Positions 1-6,408 of a stretch of DNA of 10,795 nt are shown here, in pieces. The notes below the pieces were generated by a model, which saw nothing but the letters and a program-made list of their open reading frames with translations, did no database searches and was not told where the DNA came from. The DNA is from Candidatus Jordarchaeia archaeon (GTDB taxonomy: Archaea; Asgardarchaeota; Jordiarchaeia; Jordiarchaeales; Freyrarchaeaceae), in assembly GCA_018383835.1 (NCBI GenBank), contig JAHAWR010000039.1:1514-12308 (forward strand), in the 5' to 3' direction. The translations under genes were made by a program, and so were the position numbers. Numbering within the stretch: position 1 is the first letter of the stretch; every line of letters begins with the position of its first letter.

Positions 1-648
1 GGAAAGTTTTTGAGCTTGCTTCTCCTCCTTTTTCTTGGTGGTGTGTTGCCGTCTTCGTCTGGGAAGCGGAGTGAAGTCGCGAGGGAGGCTGCTCGCATTT
101 TGTATTTTAGGTTGGCTCCAGAGTACTATGACGCTAAACGTCGGGCTGCTAGAAACCTTAGGGCTCATGTGCTTCCGACGAACAGGGAGGTTGCGCTTGA
201 GCTTGACAAGCTTGCAAGCCTCCTAGAGGGGGAAAGAAGGGTTGAGAAGTTAAAAGAGTTAAGGGAGGACGCGTTAGAGGTTATGGTGATGCTTGAACAG
301 TTTAGCCCGGTTCTCGTCGGATCGGTGTGGAGGGGGACTGCAAGGATCGGGAGCGACATAGACATCAGGGTCTTTGCGGACGAACCTCAGGATGTGATTA
401 AAGAATTAAATAGTAAAGAAGTGGACGTGAATATGGAGCTTTCAGGTAAAGATCGTCTGAAAAGGTATGTTCACCTTCACTTCAAGACGCGCAGAGGGAA
501 CAGTGTTGAGGTAGTTGTACGCCCGTTAGAGGAGAAGTATTTAAAGGAAACGTGCGACATCTTTGGGGACGAAGTTAAGGGCTTAACTATACCCGAATTA
601 AAGAAAGTTTTAAGGGAGGACCCAGTGAGGAGATTCGTCCCTGAGTAG
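1..648 (+). CDS. Minimal nucleotidyltransferase (pol-beta superfamily), 5' end open at window edge
   Basis: The reading frame is open to the left edge, so the true start may lie outside; the first start-like codon inside is TTG at 10, giving 212 residues. Counting from there, the nucleotidyltransferase signature is clear: G104-S105 in a GSVWRGTARIGSDIDIR motif, the acidic pair D116 and D118, and a probable third carboxylate E167 in SVEVVVRP. These three acids bind the two metal ions in pol-beta-type nucleotidyltransferases. The stretch before the motif (about residues 20-95) is charged and helical-looking. The very N-terminus is Leu-rich (LLLLLF), which could be the end of an upstream helical domain rather than a signal peptide. 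The substrate is unknown; the family includes proteins that transfer nucleotides to RNA, proteins or antibiotics. The next gene starts 33 bases downstream on the same strand, so co-transcription is possible. Family confident, role not. Confidence 0.8.
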   Translation, partial: GKFLSLLLLLFLGGVLPSSSGKRSEVAREAARILYFRLAPEYYDAKRRAARNLRAHVLPTNREVALELDKLASLLEGERRVEKLKELREDALEVMVMLEQFSPVLVGSVWRGTARIGSDIDIRVFADEPQDVIKELNSKEVDVNMELSGKDRLKRYVHLHFKTRRGNSVEVVVRPLEEKYLKETCDIFGDEVKGLTIPELKKVLREDPVRRFVPE

Positions 649-681
649 CTTTTACCTTCATACTTCGGGTTGGTGGGCTAG

Positions 682-1965
682 TTGAAGGCTGTTATTCTGG
701 CCGCTGGTGAAGGTACAAGAATGTACCCGTTAACCTGCACATGTCCTAAACCTCTTCTCCCTGTATCTGGAAAACCTGTCCTGAGACGCATTCTTGAAGG
801 GCTAAAGGTAAGCGGAGTAAGCGAGGTCCTAGTGGTGGTTGGACGCCATATGGATGCCGTTAAGGAAGTGTTGAGTGGAGTTGGCCTGAGGGTAGAGTAT
901 GTTGTCCAGAAGAGGCCTCAAGGGACAGCTCACGCGGCAAGCTTGGCTGAGGAGTTCGTTGGAGGCGAGGACTTCCTGCTTGTGAACGGTGACGTTCTGG
1001 TTCCTGAACCATTTTACGGAAAAATACTGAACGTTTTTCGCCATAGTGGAGGAAATGTTGTCTCGCTGGCTAGGGTAGATGACGTATCTAGTTACGGCAT
1101 GGTTGAGGTGAAAGATGGACGGGTTGTCCGTATAATAGAGAAGCCGGAAAAGCGGGTTGGCGGGCTGGTCAACGCCGGAATTTACGCCTTCACCAGCGAA
1201 TTTTTCGAGGAGCTCAAGAAGACGCCTCTTTCAAAGCGGGGAGAATACGAGTTAACCGACACTATTCAGCGCATGATAGATCGAGGGGCGCCTGTAATAC
1301 CATGCGAGGTTGAGGGGTGGTGGGTGGACATAGGCTACCCTTGGGATCTTTTGCGTGCAAACGAGCTCGTCATGGAAAATAAAAAAGAGGAACTCGTAAT
1401 ACATAAGAGCGCCAAAGTAGAAGATGGAGCAACTATACATCCGCCGGTGCACGTGGGGGAAGAAAGCACTATTAAAGCTGGCGCCTACATAGAAGGCCCC
1501 GCATACATAGGTCGGGGTAGCGTCATAGGACCGAACTGCTACATTAGACCCTACACGTCCATAGGCAACTATTGCCACATAGGTAACGCATGCGAAATAA
1601 AGAACTCCATAATCATGGACGGCACCAATGTGGCGCACCTCTCATATGTTGGAGACAGTATAATCGGAGAGAATGTGAACTTGGGCGCTGGAACCATAAT
1701 AGCGAACCTACGCTTCGATGGAAAAAATGTCGCATCAACCGTTAAAGGAAGAAAAATTGACACAGGAAGGAGGAAGATGGGCGCCATCATAGGAGGAAAC
1801 GTGAAAACTGGAATAGGAGTAATGCTGATGCCGGGCGTTATGATAGGTTCAAACGTAATGATAGGTCCGGGCGTGGTCGTGACGGAAAACGTTCACCAAA
1901 ACACCATGGTCATACTTAAACAAGAAATTCAAAAGCTACAGCTGAAAGAAACACCTTCAAAGTGA
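682..1965 (+). CDS. Sugar-1-phosphate nucleotidylyltransferase with C-terminal left-handed beta-helix (GlmU-like)
   Basis: A 427-residue two-domain enzyme. The N-terminal Rossmann-type domain (about 1-230) has the nucleotide-binding signature LAAGEGTRMYPLT followed by PKPLLPV. It also has D104 in the NGD metal-binding loop, K154 in IIEKPEK, NAGIY at about 164 and D216 in WWVDIGYPWD. The C-terminal part (about 245-415) is built of hexapeptide repeats (IGRGSVIGPN, IGENVNLGAGT and others), the left-handed beta-helix of acetyltransferases, including a GlmU-like ANLRFDGKNV segment. Archaeal homologues of this architecture make UDP-GlcNAc or dTDP-sugars from sugar-1-phosphates and may also acetylate the amino sugar. 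The exact sugar cannot be read from sequence. The TTG start at 682 is supported by a GGTGGG ribosome site at 672-677 and by the fact that MKAVILAAG is the usual N-terminus. Overlapping minus-strand frames are shadows. Confidence 0.93.
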   Translation: MKAVILAAGEGTRMYPLTCTCPKPLLPVSGKPVLRRILEGLKVSGVSEVLVVVGRHMDAVKEVLSGVGLRVEYVVQKRPQGTAHAASLAEEFVGGEDFLLVNGDVLVPEPFYGKILNVFRHSGGNVVSLARVDDVSSYGMVEVKDGRVVRIIEKPEKRVGGLVNAGIYAFTSEFFEELKKTPLSKRGEYELTDTIQRMIDRGAPVIPCEVEGWWVDIGYPWDLLRANELVMENKKEELVIHKSAKVEDGATIHPPVHVGEESTIKAGAYIEGPAYIGRGSVIGPNCYIRPYTSIGNYCHIGNACEIKNSIIMDGTNVAHLSYVGDSIIGENVNLGAGTIIANLRFDGKNVASTVKGRKIDTGRRKMGAIIGGNVKTGIGVMLMPGVMIGSNVMIGPGVVVTENVHQNTMVILKQEIQKLQLKETPSK

Positions 1966-2173
1966 ACCTAACTTCACAGTAGCTTGTCATCCAGTTTCTC
2001 ATATAGAGGTAGGGCACATTTGATTTAAATTGTCGTCCGGTAAGATGCTACTCTACGTATTTCAACTTATTGAAGTGAGAGAGTAACGATGGGGAGGCAC
2101 CATGAATGTTTTCTTAAGAAACATGCCGTTTTTTGCGGTAAAGACTATGATTTTTGAATCATGAACGAAATCC

Positions 2174-2179
2174 TTTAAT
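2174..2179 (+). promoter_or_regulatory. Probable TATA box for Roadblock 1
   Basis: TTTAAT preceded by the purine-rich CGAAATCC, as expected for BRE plus TATA. A start site about 25 bases downstream would fall near 2203, giving a short leader that contains the GAAGGTG ribosome site at 2216-2222. Assigned by spacing only. Confidence 0.4.
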
Positions 2180-2184
2180 TTTCG

Positions 2185-2206
2185 TTAAAGATTAAAAGAT
2201 CTTTAA
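2185..2206. promoter_or_regulatory. Perfect inverted repeat in the promoter/leader of Roadblock 1
   Basis: Arms TTAAAGAT (2185-2192) and ATCTTTAA (2199-2206) are perfect complements around a 6-base spacer. The repeat lies between the probable TATA box and the ribosome site (2216-2222), across the expected transcription start. That is where an archaeal repressor operator, or a leader hairpin that hides the ribosome site, would be placed. The structure is seen directly; the function is inferred. Confidence 0.5.
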
Positions 2207-2227
2207 GGAAAGTGCGAAGGTGTTTGC

Positions 2228-2527
2228 GTGATGATAAGCTCAAAAGTTTTCCAGAAGACGTTGCAGGAGCTCCAAAAGCATCCGGGTGTTAAAGGAGTAA
2301 TAGTTACGAGCAGCGAGGGGTTGCCTATAAGCACAACTCTTGATCCGCAGAAAACGGAGACCATCTCAGCCCTTGTGACCTCTCTTGTTGGAAAAGCTAA
2401 AGGCGTCGTAAAGGAAATGGGTGAGGGAGCACTGAAGTTCCTTACGCTTGATGCTGGTAAGAGCGAGATTCAGATCGCTCCAGAGCAGGAGTTCGTGCTC
2501 ATAGTGCTCAGAGAAAAGCCGGAGTAA
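2228..2527 (+). CDS. Roadblock/LC7 domain protein 1
   Basis: A single Roadblock/LC7 domain filling the 99-residue protein. The pattern is typical: an N-terminal helix (FQKTLQELQKHPGVKG), then a strand-turn VIVTSSEGLPISTT, a long second helix rich in Ala/Leu/Val (ISALVTSLVGKAKGVVKEMG), and strands ending in FVLIVLREKPE. Roadblock proteins form homodimers or heterodimers that act as scaffolds or activators of small GTPases (MglB for bacterial MglA, Ragulator subunits for Rag GTPases). No signal peptide or membrane segment is present, so it is cytosolic. Start: GTG 2228 or ATG 2231; both fit the GAAGGTG ribosome site at 2216-2222 (gaps of 5 and 8 bases). The MglA-like GTPase 1 kb downstream is the obvious candidate partner. 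Confidence 0.88.
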   Translation: MMISSKVFQKTLQELQKHPGVKGVIVTSSEGLPISTTLDPQKTETISALVTSLVGKAKGVVKEMGEGALKFLTLDAGKSEIQIAPEQEFVLIVLREKPE

Positions 2528-2573
2528 CATCCAATCTTTTTGCGAGGAGTTAAAAATGCTGAGTGCGAAAATC

Positions 2574-2582
2574 AAATATATG
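2574..2582 (+). promoter_or_regulatory. Probable TATA box for Roadblock 2
   Basis: AAATATATG with a GCGAAAATC element just upstream (BRE-like). It lies about 45-50 bases before the ATG at 2626, so a start site near 2604 would leave a roughly 22-base leader including the GGGGGA ribosome site. This suggests Roadblock 2 is transcribed on its own as well as, or instead of, by read-through. Confidence 0.5.
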
Positions 2583-2625
2583 TAAAGGTTCATGAAAGTA
2601 TAAGTGTGATTTGGGGGACCATAAA

Positions 2626-3093
2626 ATGACGGTGGATGTAAAAGCCTTTGAGCGCATTCTGGCTGAAGTAATTAAAGCTGAAAGTGGTATCAAAAAAGTA
2701 ATCCTAGTTGACCGCACAGGCCTTACGATAGCATACACTACAAGGTTCAGCTACTTCAAAGTTGACGTTGAAGGGATAGGCGCCATAGCATCAGCGGTCT
2801 ACTGCGCCAGCGAAGAGCAAGGAAAAAGCCTCGAACTTGGAGAACTCCAAATAGTGACGTCAGAGTTTGAGCAGGGAAAAATATTCGCTTCCAGCTGCGG
2901 AAAAGGAATACTATGCATCATAACGGATGAAACAGTAAACATAGGAATGGTTAGGCTACTCATGAAGAAAGCCTCAGAGCAGCTTAAAGCAATCCTAGAC
3001 GAATTCCTCGCCGAGAAACCGGTAGTCCCGCTAGCCGAAGGAGAAGAGGAGAAAGAACTAAAGGCCGCCTTCGGAGAACTAGAAAAAGTGTAA
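2626..3093 (+). CDS. Roadblock/LC7 domain protein 2 (longer, MglB-like)
   Basis: A 155-residue Roadblock-type protein. Helix 1 is FERILAEVIKAESGIKK, followed by VILVDRTGLTIAYTT in the place of the usual SxEGLPI segment. Then come a long central helix with two Cys nearby (YCASEEQ), the central sheet (LGELQIVTSEFEQGKIFAS) and a C-terminal helix VRLLMKKASEQLKAI. A Glu/Lys-rich tail of about 30 residues (GEEEKELKAAFGELEKV) follows the domain. Start: an in-frame TTG at 2611 overlaps the ribosome site itself (GGGGGA, 2613-2618), whereas ATG 2626 lies 7 bases after it, so the ATG is chosen. It is divergent from Roadblock 1 and 3 and therefore probably not redundant with them. Proposed role: regulatory partner or scaffold for the nearby small GTPase; inferred from context. 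Confidence 0.82.
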   Translation: MTVDVKAFERILAEVIKAESGIKKVILVDRTGLTIAYTTRFSYFKVDVEGIGAIASAVYCASEEQGKSLELGELQIVTSEFEQGKIFASSCGKGILCIITDETVNIGMVRLLMKKASEQLKAILDEFLAEKPVVPLAEGEEEKELKAAFGELEKV

Positions 3094-3578
3094 ATCTCCA
3101 TGCAATCGGCTAGCATCCAAGTGAAAACTAAAGCTTCCCCTTTCTAAAAGGGGAGACGTTAAACCTAAGAGCCTCCTATCAAACAATTAGAATACTATGG
3201 AACTTGGCTGGAAGCAGCATGCGAACTATGCAGCTACGCTAATGCTTCTGCAATTATACGTCTAAATGGAATCTCTTGAAATAATGTCGCTTAACTCTCC
3301 TCTTTCTGCTCCGCACTTAATTTCCCGAAGTCGATCAGTAAACTCGGAGCTCCAATTTGGAGGATGAAAAACACGTGGTGGTGAAAAGCGTTTTGTTCCG
3401 AGGAAAATGGTGGACGAGTTTACCAAAAGCGTTAAAAACGACGCCTCAAGAAAAGAAAAGTATGACAAGACCCGTGTTACCGCTCAATATGTTTTCATCA
3501 TCATTGATAAATTTGGAAGGTGGTAAGAAATAAATAAAATAAAAACGAAAAAGACCTTTGTCGGTGAAGGTGTGGAAG
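3094..3578. other. Long intergenic region between Roadblock 2 and the GTPase
   Basis: About 485 bases with no confident gene. Contents: a hairpin at 3136-3154 (listed separately); a 39-codon frame at 3407-3526, the open end of a 52-codon stretch starting at 3368, whose composition (many Lys, Asp, Arg) looks protein-like but with only a weak GAGG three bases before its ATG; a 68-codon minus-strand frame (3262-3468) overlapping it; and an A/T-rich stretch at 3528-3546 that could be the promoter of the GTPase. It may be a decayed gene or a long regulatory leader. Confidence 0.45.
3136..3154. repeat. Hairpin downstream of Roadblock 2
   Basis: TCCCCTTT and AAAGGGGA form a perfect 8-bp stem around a 3-base loop (CTA), 43 bases after the stop codon. 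No T-run follows, so it is not a bacterial-type terminator; it may protect the 3' end of the mRNA or be a protein-binding site. Confidence 0.45.
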
Positions 3579-4142
3579 ATGCGACGTGACGCTCAAGGAA
3601 GGTTGAGGTTTAAAATTGTCCTTTGGGGGCCGTCACTCTCAGGTAAGACGACCTGTTTACGTTGGATATACGATGAAGTGACAGGCCTCACCAAGGGCGG
3701 CTTTACGTCAGTTGAAGACCCAACAGGGCGTACACTTTACTTCGACTACACTCCAATTTCAGCAACAGGCAAGGTTATCTTCGACGTCTTCACAGTAGCA
3801 GGCCAGAAGAGGCACAGGCACCAGCGAAAAATAGTCCTTCAGGGAGCAGATGGCATATTGTTTGTTGCCGACTCCTCTCGAAGCCAACTCCAGAACAATA
3901 TTGAAAGTTTAGAGGAGCTGAAGGGGATCTTAGGGGATCAGCTTGGTAAAGAGATCCCCATGTTAGTTCTACTCAATAAGAGAGACCTTCCTGACGCCGT
4001 TCCTAGGCAGGAGCTTGTGTCTGCTCTTAAGGTTGAGGGCTTTCCAGTCTATGAGTCAATAGCTACAAAGGGTTTGGGTGTTAAAAGAGCTTTTCAGGCA
4101 ATAGCCAGAGAGGTTCTATTGAAGCGTATGTACAATGTTTAA
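3579..4142 (+). CDS. MglA-like small Ras-superfamily GTPase
   Basis: A 187-residue GTPase (from ATG 3579) with all G-boxes. P-loop GPSLSGKTT is at 17-25 (K23), the switch region has RTLYFDY, G3 is TVAGQ at 72-76, and G4 is NKRD at 133-136. G5 is probably ATKG at 162-165. The motifs IVLWGPSLSGKTT, VLQGADGILFVADSS and LNKRDLPDAVP match the bacterial MglA polarity GTPases better than Ras or Arf. As in MglA, the usual Walker B Asp (DTAGQ in Ras) is Thr. MglA cycles between GTP and GDP forms under the Roadblock protein MglB; three Roadblock genes surround this one. Start: frames extend to TTG 3558, but a GAAGGTG ribosome site (3566-3572, the same sequence as that of Roadblock 1) sits 6 bases before ATG 3579, so the longer start is disfavoured. 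No lipidation motif is visible. Cytosolic or peripheral membrane role inferred. Confidence 0.9.
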   Translation: MRRDAQGRLRFKIVLWGPSLSGKTTCLRWIYDEVTGLTKGGFTSVEDPTGRTLYFDYTPISATGKVIFDVFTVAGQKRHRHQRKIVLQGADGILFVADSSRSQLQNNIESLEELKGILGDQLGKEIPMLVLLNKRDLPDAVPRQELVSALKVEGFPVYESIATKGLGVKRAFQAIAREVLLKRMYNV

Positions 4143-4167
4143 ACTGCCTCTTGGAATGCCAGAATAC

Positions 4168-4174
4168 TTAAAAA
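4168..4174 (+). promoter_or_regulatory. Possible TATA box for Roadblock 3
   Basis: TTAAAAA in the 105-base gap between the GTPase and Roadblock 3. A second T/A-rich candidate (TTTTTTAAT, 4187-4195) lies closer to the gene and overlaps the left arm of the inverted repeat; the sequence does not decide between them. Confidence 0.3.
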
Positions 4175-4188
4175 CCTCTTTGTAAATT

Positions 4189-4220
4189 TTTTAATTTTAG
4201 GGATCGAATCCCGATTAAAA
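4189..4220. promoter_or_regulatory. Nested inverted repeat upstream of Roadblock 3
   Basis: Outer arms TTTTAAT (4189-4195) and ATTAAAA (4214-4220) enclose inner arms GGGAT (4200-4204) and ATCCC (4208-4212) around a CGA loop. All 12 pairs are perfect, with a 4-base bulge on the left and a 1-base bulge on the right. The repeat ends 12 bases before the ribosome site GGTGAGTG (4233-4240). Its position mirrors the palindrome before Roadblock 1, although the core sequence differs. Operator or leader hairpin is inferred. Confidence 0.5.
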
Positions 4221-4247
4221 GCACGATTACACGGTGAGTGAACCAAA

Positions 4248-4619
4248 ATGTTGCTCGGGAAAAATGAGGAAATCGAAAACATCTTAAGGAAACTTCAGGA
4301 GAATGTTCCACAGATAGATGGTGCCGCTGTAGTTAGCGTTGAGGGCTTGCCCATAGCTGCGAGTTTGCCTCCCGAAATAGATGATGTGAGGCTTGCCGCT
4401 ATAACTGCTGCCATACTCAGCTTGGGCGAGAGGGCTGTTCAAGAGTTTGAGAAAGGACTTGTAGACGAAGTTTACGTTAGAGGAAGTGGGGGTTATATCC
4501 TAGTCATGGGAGCCGGGCCCAATGCCGTGTTAACGGTGAGCGCCTCAAAGGATGCGAACCTTGGGGTTGTGCGCCTTTATATGAAGAGGGCTGCCGAAAA
4601 AGTCGCAGAATTGATCTAA
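4248..4619 (+). CDS. Roadblock/LC7 domain protein 3 (MglB-type)
   Basis: A 123-residue protein that is one complete Roadblock/LC7 domain and the most canonical of the three. Helix 1 is EEIENILRKLQENVPQIDG, then AAVVSVEGLPIAASLPPEID, helix 2 is LAAITAAILSLGERAVQEFE, and the strands include VYVRGSGGYILVMGAG. The closing helix is VVRLYMKRAAEKVAELI. The VSxEGLPIA signature is that of archaeal and bacterial MglB-like proteins. It lies directly downstream of the MglA-like GTPase (105-base gap), the arrangement expected for a GTPase and its regulator. ATG 4248 has a good ribosome site (GGTGAGTG, 7-base gap). Its stop overlaps by 4 bases the stop of the convergent phosphatase gene. Confidence 0.92.
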   Translation: MLLGKNEEIENILRKLQENVPQIDGAAVVSVEGLPIAASLPPEIDDVRLAAITAAILSLGERAVQEFEKGLVDEVYVRGSGGYILVMGAGPNAVLTVSASKDANLGVVRLYMKRAAEKVAELI

Positions 4620-5164
4620 AAATCGTTAGAAAGATACAGCTGCCGGTTTATTCTCGGTATCATAGCCATTAAAACCGATATTTCAGTTAATCTTCTCCTG
4701 TTTATTATACCGTGAGTTAGGTATCCTATTGCTCCCTGCTTTCTACCTAGGTTTTCTATTCTTGTTATTTGGCTCATTGCCTCCCCAACTTCTAATCCTT
4801 CTTCGAGTACAGCTTTCATTACTTGGGGAGGGTACTCGAAGCCTGGCCCACAACCCACAGTTAGCCATCCATCCCTATCAATTATGGCGCAGTACTGGAA
4901 GTCCATGTACCCCGTTCTCGTGGCTGAAACACTTATAAGCCCTGCCTCTATCCCAACACCTAACTCGGCGTTCGTTCGGCTGAGAGCCTCCTTCGCCCTG
5001 TTAATCGCTCCTCTAAGCGTCTGCTCAATACCTATAGGCTGCCTAGGGATCCCGGGGTCAACTCCAACTGAAACAACATTAACGGCTCCTATCAATCTGC
5101 GCATAATGCACTTTACAGCATCCACCTTAACCGGGTTCTCAGATCCTACTGCCACAACAAGCAT
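4616..5164 (-). CDS. Inosine/xanthosine triphosphatase (DUF84, YjjX-like)
   Basis: A 182-residue protein of the DUF84 (NTPase_I-T) family, which hydrolyses ITP and XTP (non-canonical purine nucleotides) to keep them out of RNA and DNA. Signature segments in order: AVGSENPVK (5-13), GVDPGIPRQPIG (34-45), RGAINRAKEA (51-60), the core GVGIEAG (69-75), GCGPGFEYPP (104-113) and GAIGYLTHGIINR (144-156). The length is normal for the family. Start: the frame continues upstream to a TTG at 5209, but ATG 5164 gives the usual MLVVAVGSxNPVK N-terminus and has a GAAGG element upstream. It is transcribed towards Roadblock 3 and the stops overlap by 4 bases. Its promoter shares the 5210-5340 region with the divergent peptidase gene. 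A housekeeping nucleotide-pool cleaner, probably unrelated to the GTPase cluster. Confidence 0.92.
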   Translation of the reverse strand: MLVVAVGSENPVKVDAVKCIMRRLIGAVNVVSVGVDPGIPRQPIGIEQTLRGAINRAKEALSRTNAELGVGIEAGLISVSATRTGYMDFQYCAIIDRDGWLTVGCGPGFEYPPQVMKAVLEEGLEVGEAMSQITRIENLGRKQGAIGYLTHGIINRRRLTEISVLMAMIPRINRQLYLSNDF

Positions 5165-5308
5165 AAACCCAAACCTTCTGCCTCTTCCACCTGAAATCCT
5201 TAATCTCAAAGGAAAAAAGAAGCCTATTTAATCTTTACATTTTAAACCATTAGAGCACCATTAAAGTGAACTTCTCCTGCTGTGCGACAACTTTGTTGGG
5301 GGAACACG

Positions 5309-5314
5309 TTTATG
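5309..5314 (+). promoter_or_regulatory. Possible TATA box for M24B peptidase 1
   Basis: TTTATG about 30 bases before GTG 5341. If used, the transcript would start near 5337-5341 and be almost leaderless. The divergent phosphatase gene probably uses the ATTTAAT/TTTTAAA elements at 5225-5248 read on the minus strand. Weak evidence, based on spacing alone. Confidence 0.3.
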
Positions 5315-5340
5315 TCGAAGTTTATCGGTTTTAGGTTTGG

Positions 5341-6405
5341 GTGCTCGGGTTGCATGAACAGCGCCTTAGTATCCTGAAAAACAAGATGAAGGACGCTGAT
5401 GGTTTTCTCATGACTAATTCGATGAACATAGGGTACTTCACAGGATTCTTCCCAGGTTTTCCGTCTCTTCTTTTCGTACCAAAGGACGGTGAAGCTGTTC
5501 TCTTCGTATCTAGGGCGGATGCTGCCTCCGCTGAAGAGAAGTGCCGCTTCAGAGTTGAAGTCGTCGGGAAGGAAAGCTACGTGGAAAAGCTCAGGGAGCT
5601 CCTAAGACCTGGTTTCAGAAAGATAGGTGTTGAAGAATCCCTTGAAGCTGGTTTTTTTTCACGCCTCAAAAAAGAGTTTCCTGAAGTTTCCTTCGATTTT
5701 TTTAATGACCCGTGGGTTATTAGGAGCATTAAATCTGCAGAGGAGATTAAGGTGATACAGAAAGCTATTGAAATAGCCGAAGCAGGGTTAAAGGCGGCTG
5801 TGGAAGCGGTAGGTGTGGGTGTTCGCGAGTGCGACGTAGCAGCTGAGGCAGAGTATGAGATGAGGAGGCTTGGAGCAGAGTCTTTCCCCTTCGATACGAT
5901 AGTTGCCTCCGGAAGTAGGGGGGCGTCTCCTCACGCAATCTGCGGTAATCGGAAAATAAAACGGGGAGATGCTGTAGTAATAGACCTCGGAGCAAGGTAC
6001 AGGCACTACTGCTCAGACATCACGAGAACAGTTATAGTTGGAGGAAACGAGAAGATGGAGAAAGCATTGAGTTTAGTTATAAGTGCTCAAGAAGTTGCCC
6101 TCAGTATGATTAAACCTGAGGTTGCATGTAGCGAGCTGGATCTTTCAGCAAGAAGAATCTTAGAGAATGAAGGTTACGACAAGTACTTCCTCCACAGTTT
6201 AGGGCATGGGATCGGACTAGACGTCCACGAGCCCCCATCAATAAGTTCAACGAGTAATGAGCTCCTTAGGGAAAGGATGGTCTTCACCGTCGAACCAGGC
6301 GTTTACCTGCATGGTCTCGGAGGGGTACGCGTAGAAGACGTCGTTTTAGTTGAGAAGAAAAAGGGTAGGGTTCTGACCAAACTACCCAAGGATCTCTTCA
6401 TTTAA
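5341..6405 (+). CDS. Xaa-Pro dipeptidase-like metallopeptidase (M24B), intact
   Basis: A 354-residue two-domain M24B peptidase. The N-terminal creatinase-type domain (about 1-125) includes GFLMTNSMNIGYFTGFF, followed by the pita-bread catalytic domain. All five metal ligands are present: D215 in VVIDLGARY, D226 in CSDITRT, H289 in GHGIGLDVHE, E318 in FTVEPGVY and E332 in VRVEDVV. Members cleave an N-terminal residue ahead of proline, usually from dipeptides, with two Co/Mn-type metal ions in the cytosol; length and motifs fit archaeal Xaa-Pro dipeptidase (PepQ). Start: GTG 5341 is the first in frame. TTG 5350, with GGGTG 7 bases before it, is an alternative, and the choice does not touch any domain. 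It is convergent with a second, broken M24B gene whose stop lies 3 bases away; the two are paralogues rather than a recent duplication. Confidence 0.92.
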   Translation: MLGLHEQRLSILKNKMKDADGFLMTNSMNIGYFTGFFPGFPSLLFVPKDGEAVLFVSRADAASAEEKCRFRVEVVGKESYVEKLRELLRPGFRKIGVEESLEAGFFSRLKKEFPEVSFDFFNDPWVIRSIKSAEEIKVIQKAIEIAEAGLKAAVEAVGVGVRECDVAAEAEYEMRRLGAESFPFDTIVASGSRGASPHAICGNRKIKRGDAVVIDLGARYRHYCSDITRTVIVGGNEKMEKALSLVISAQEVALSMIKPEVACSELDLSARRILENEGYDKYFLHSLGHGIGLDVHEPPSISSTSNELLRERMVFTVEPGVYLHGLGGVRVEDVVLVEKKKGRVLTKLPKDLFI

Positions 6406-6408
6406 TGT

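Larger units (their letters stand above)
1966..2227. other. Intergenic region before Roadblock 1
   Basis: A 262-base region without a convincing gene. It holds a TTTAAAT motif near 2023, a 22-codon frame starting ATG at 2089 that is rich in His and Cys but has no good ribosome site, and a perfect short palindrome at 2147-2162 (ATGATT, 4-base loop, AATCAT). Its right end holds the promoter region of the next gene, listed separately. Confidence 0.5.

Noticed and set aside
10..60. Leu-rich N-terminus of the first gene as a signal peptide
   Set aside because: The frame continues to the left edge, so this is probably internal; the enzyme type is cytosolic.
1252..1638. A 128-codon minus-strand frame
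   Set aside because: It lies entirely inside the well-supported nucleotidylyltransferase gene, has odd composition and no family resemblance.
2089..2157. 22-codon His/Cys-rich frame (MGRHHECFLKKHAVFCGKDY and two more residues)
   Set aside because: The Cys/His pattern resembles a zinc knuckle, but the frame is very short, lacks a clear ribosome site and ends within a palindrome; not enough to call a gene.
4196..4215. Sequence resembling a tRNA T-arm (GGGATCGAATCCCG)
   Set aside because: No acceptor, D or anticodon arms fit around it and the loop has the wrong size; it is better explained as the core of the nested inverted repeat.
4729..5231. Two + strand frames of 69 and 115 codons
   Set aside because: Both are antisense to the clear ITP/XTP phosphatase; Leu/Pro/Ser/Thr-rich composition is typical of shadow frames.
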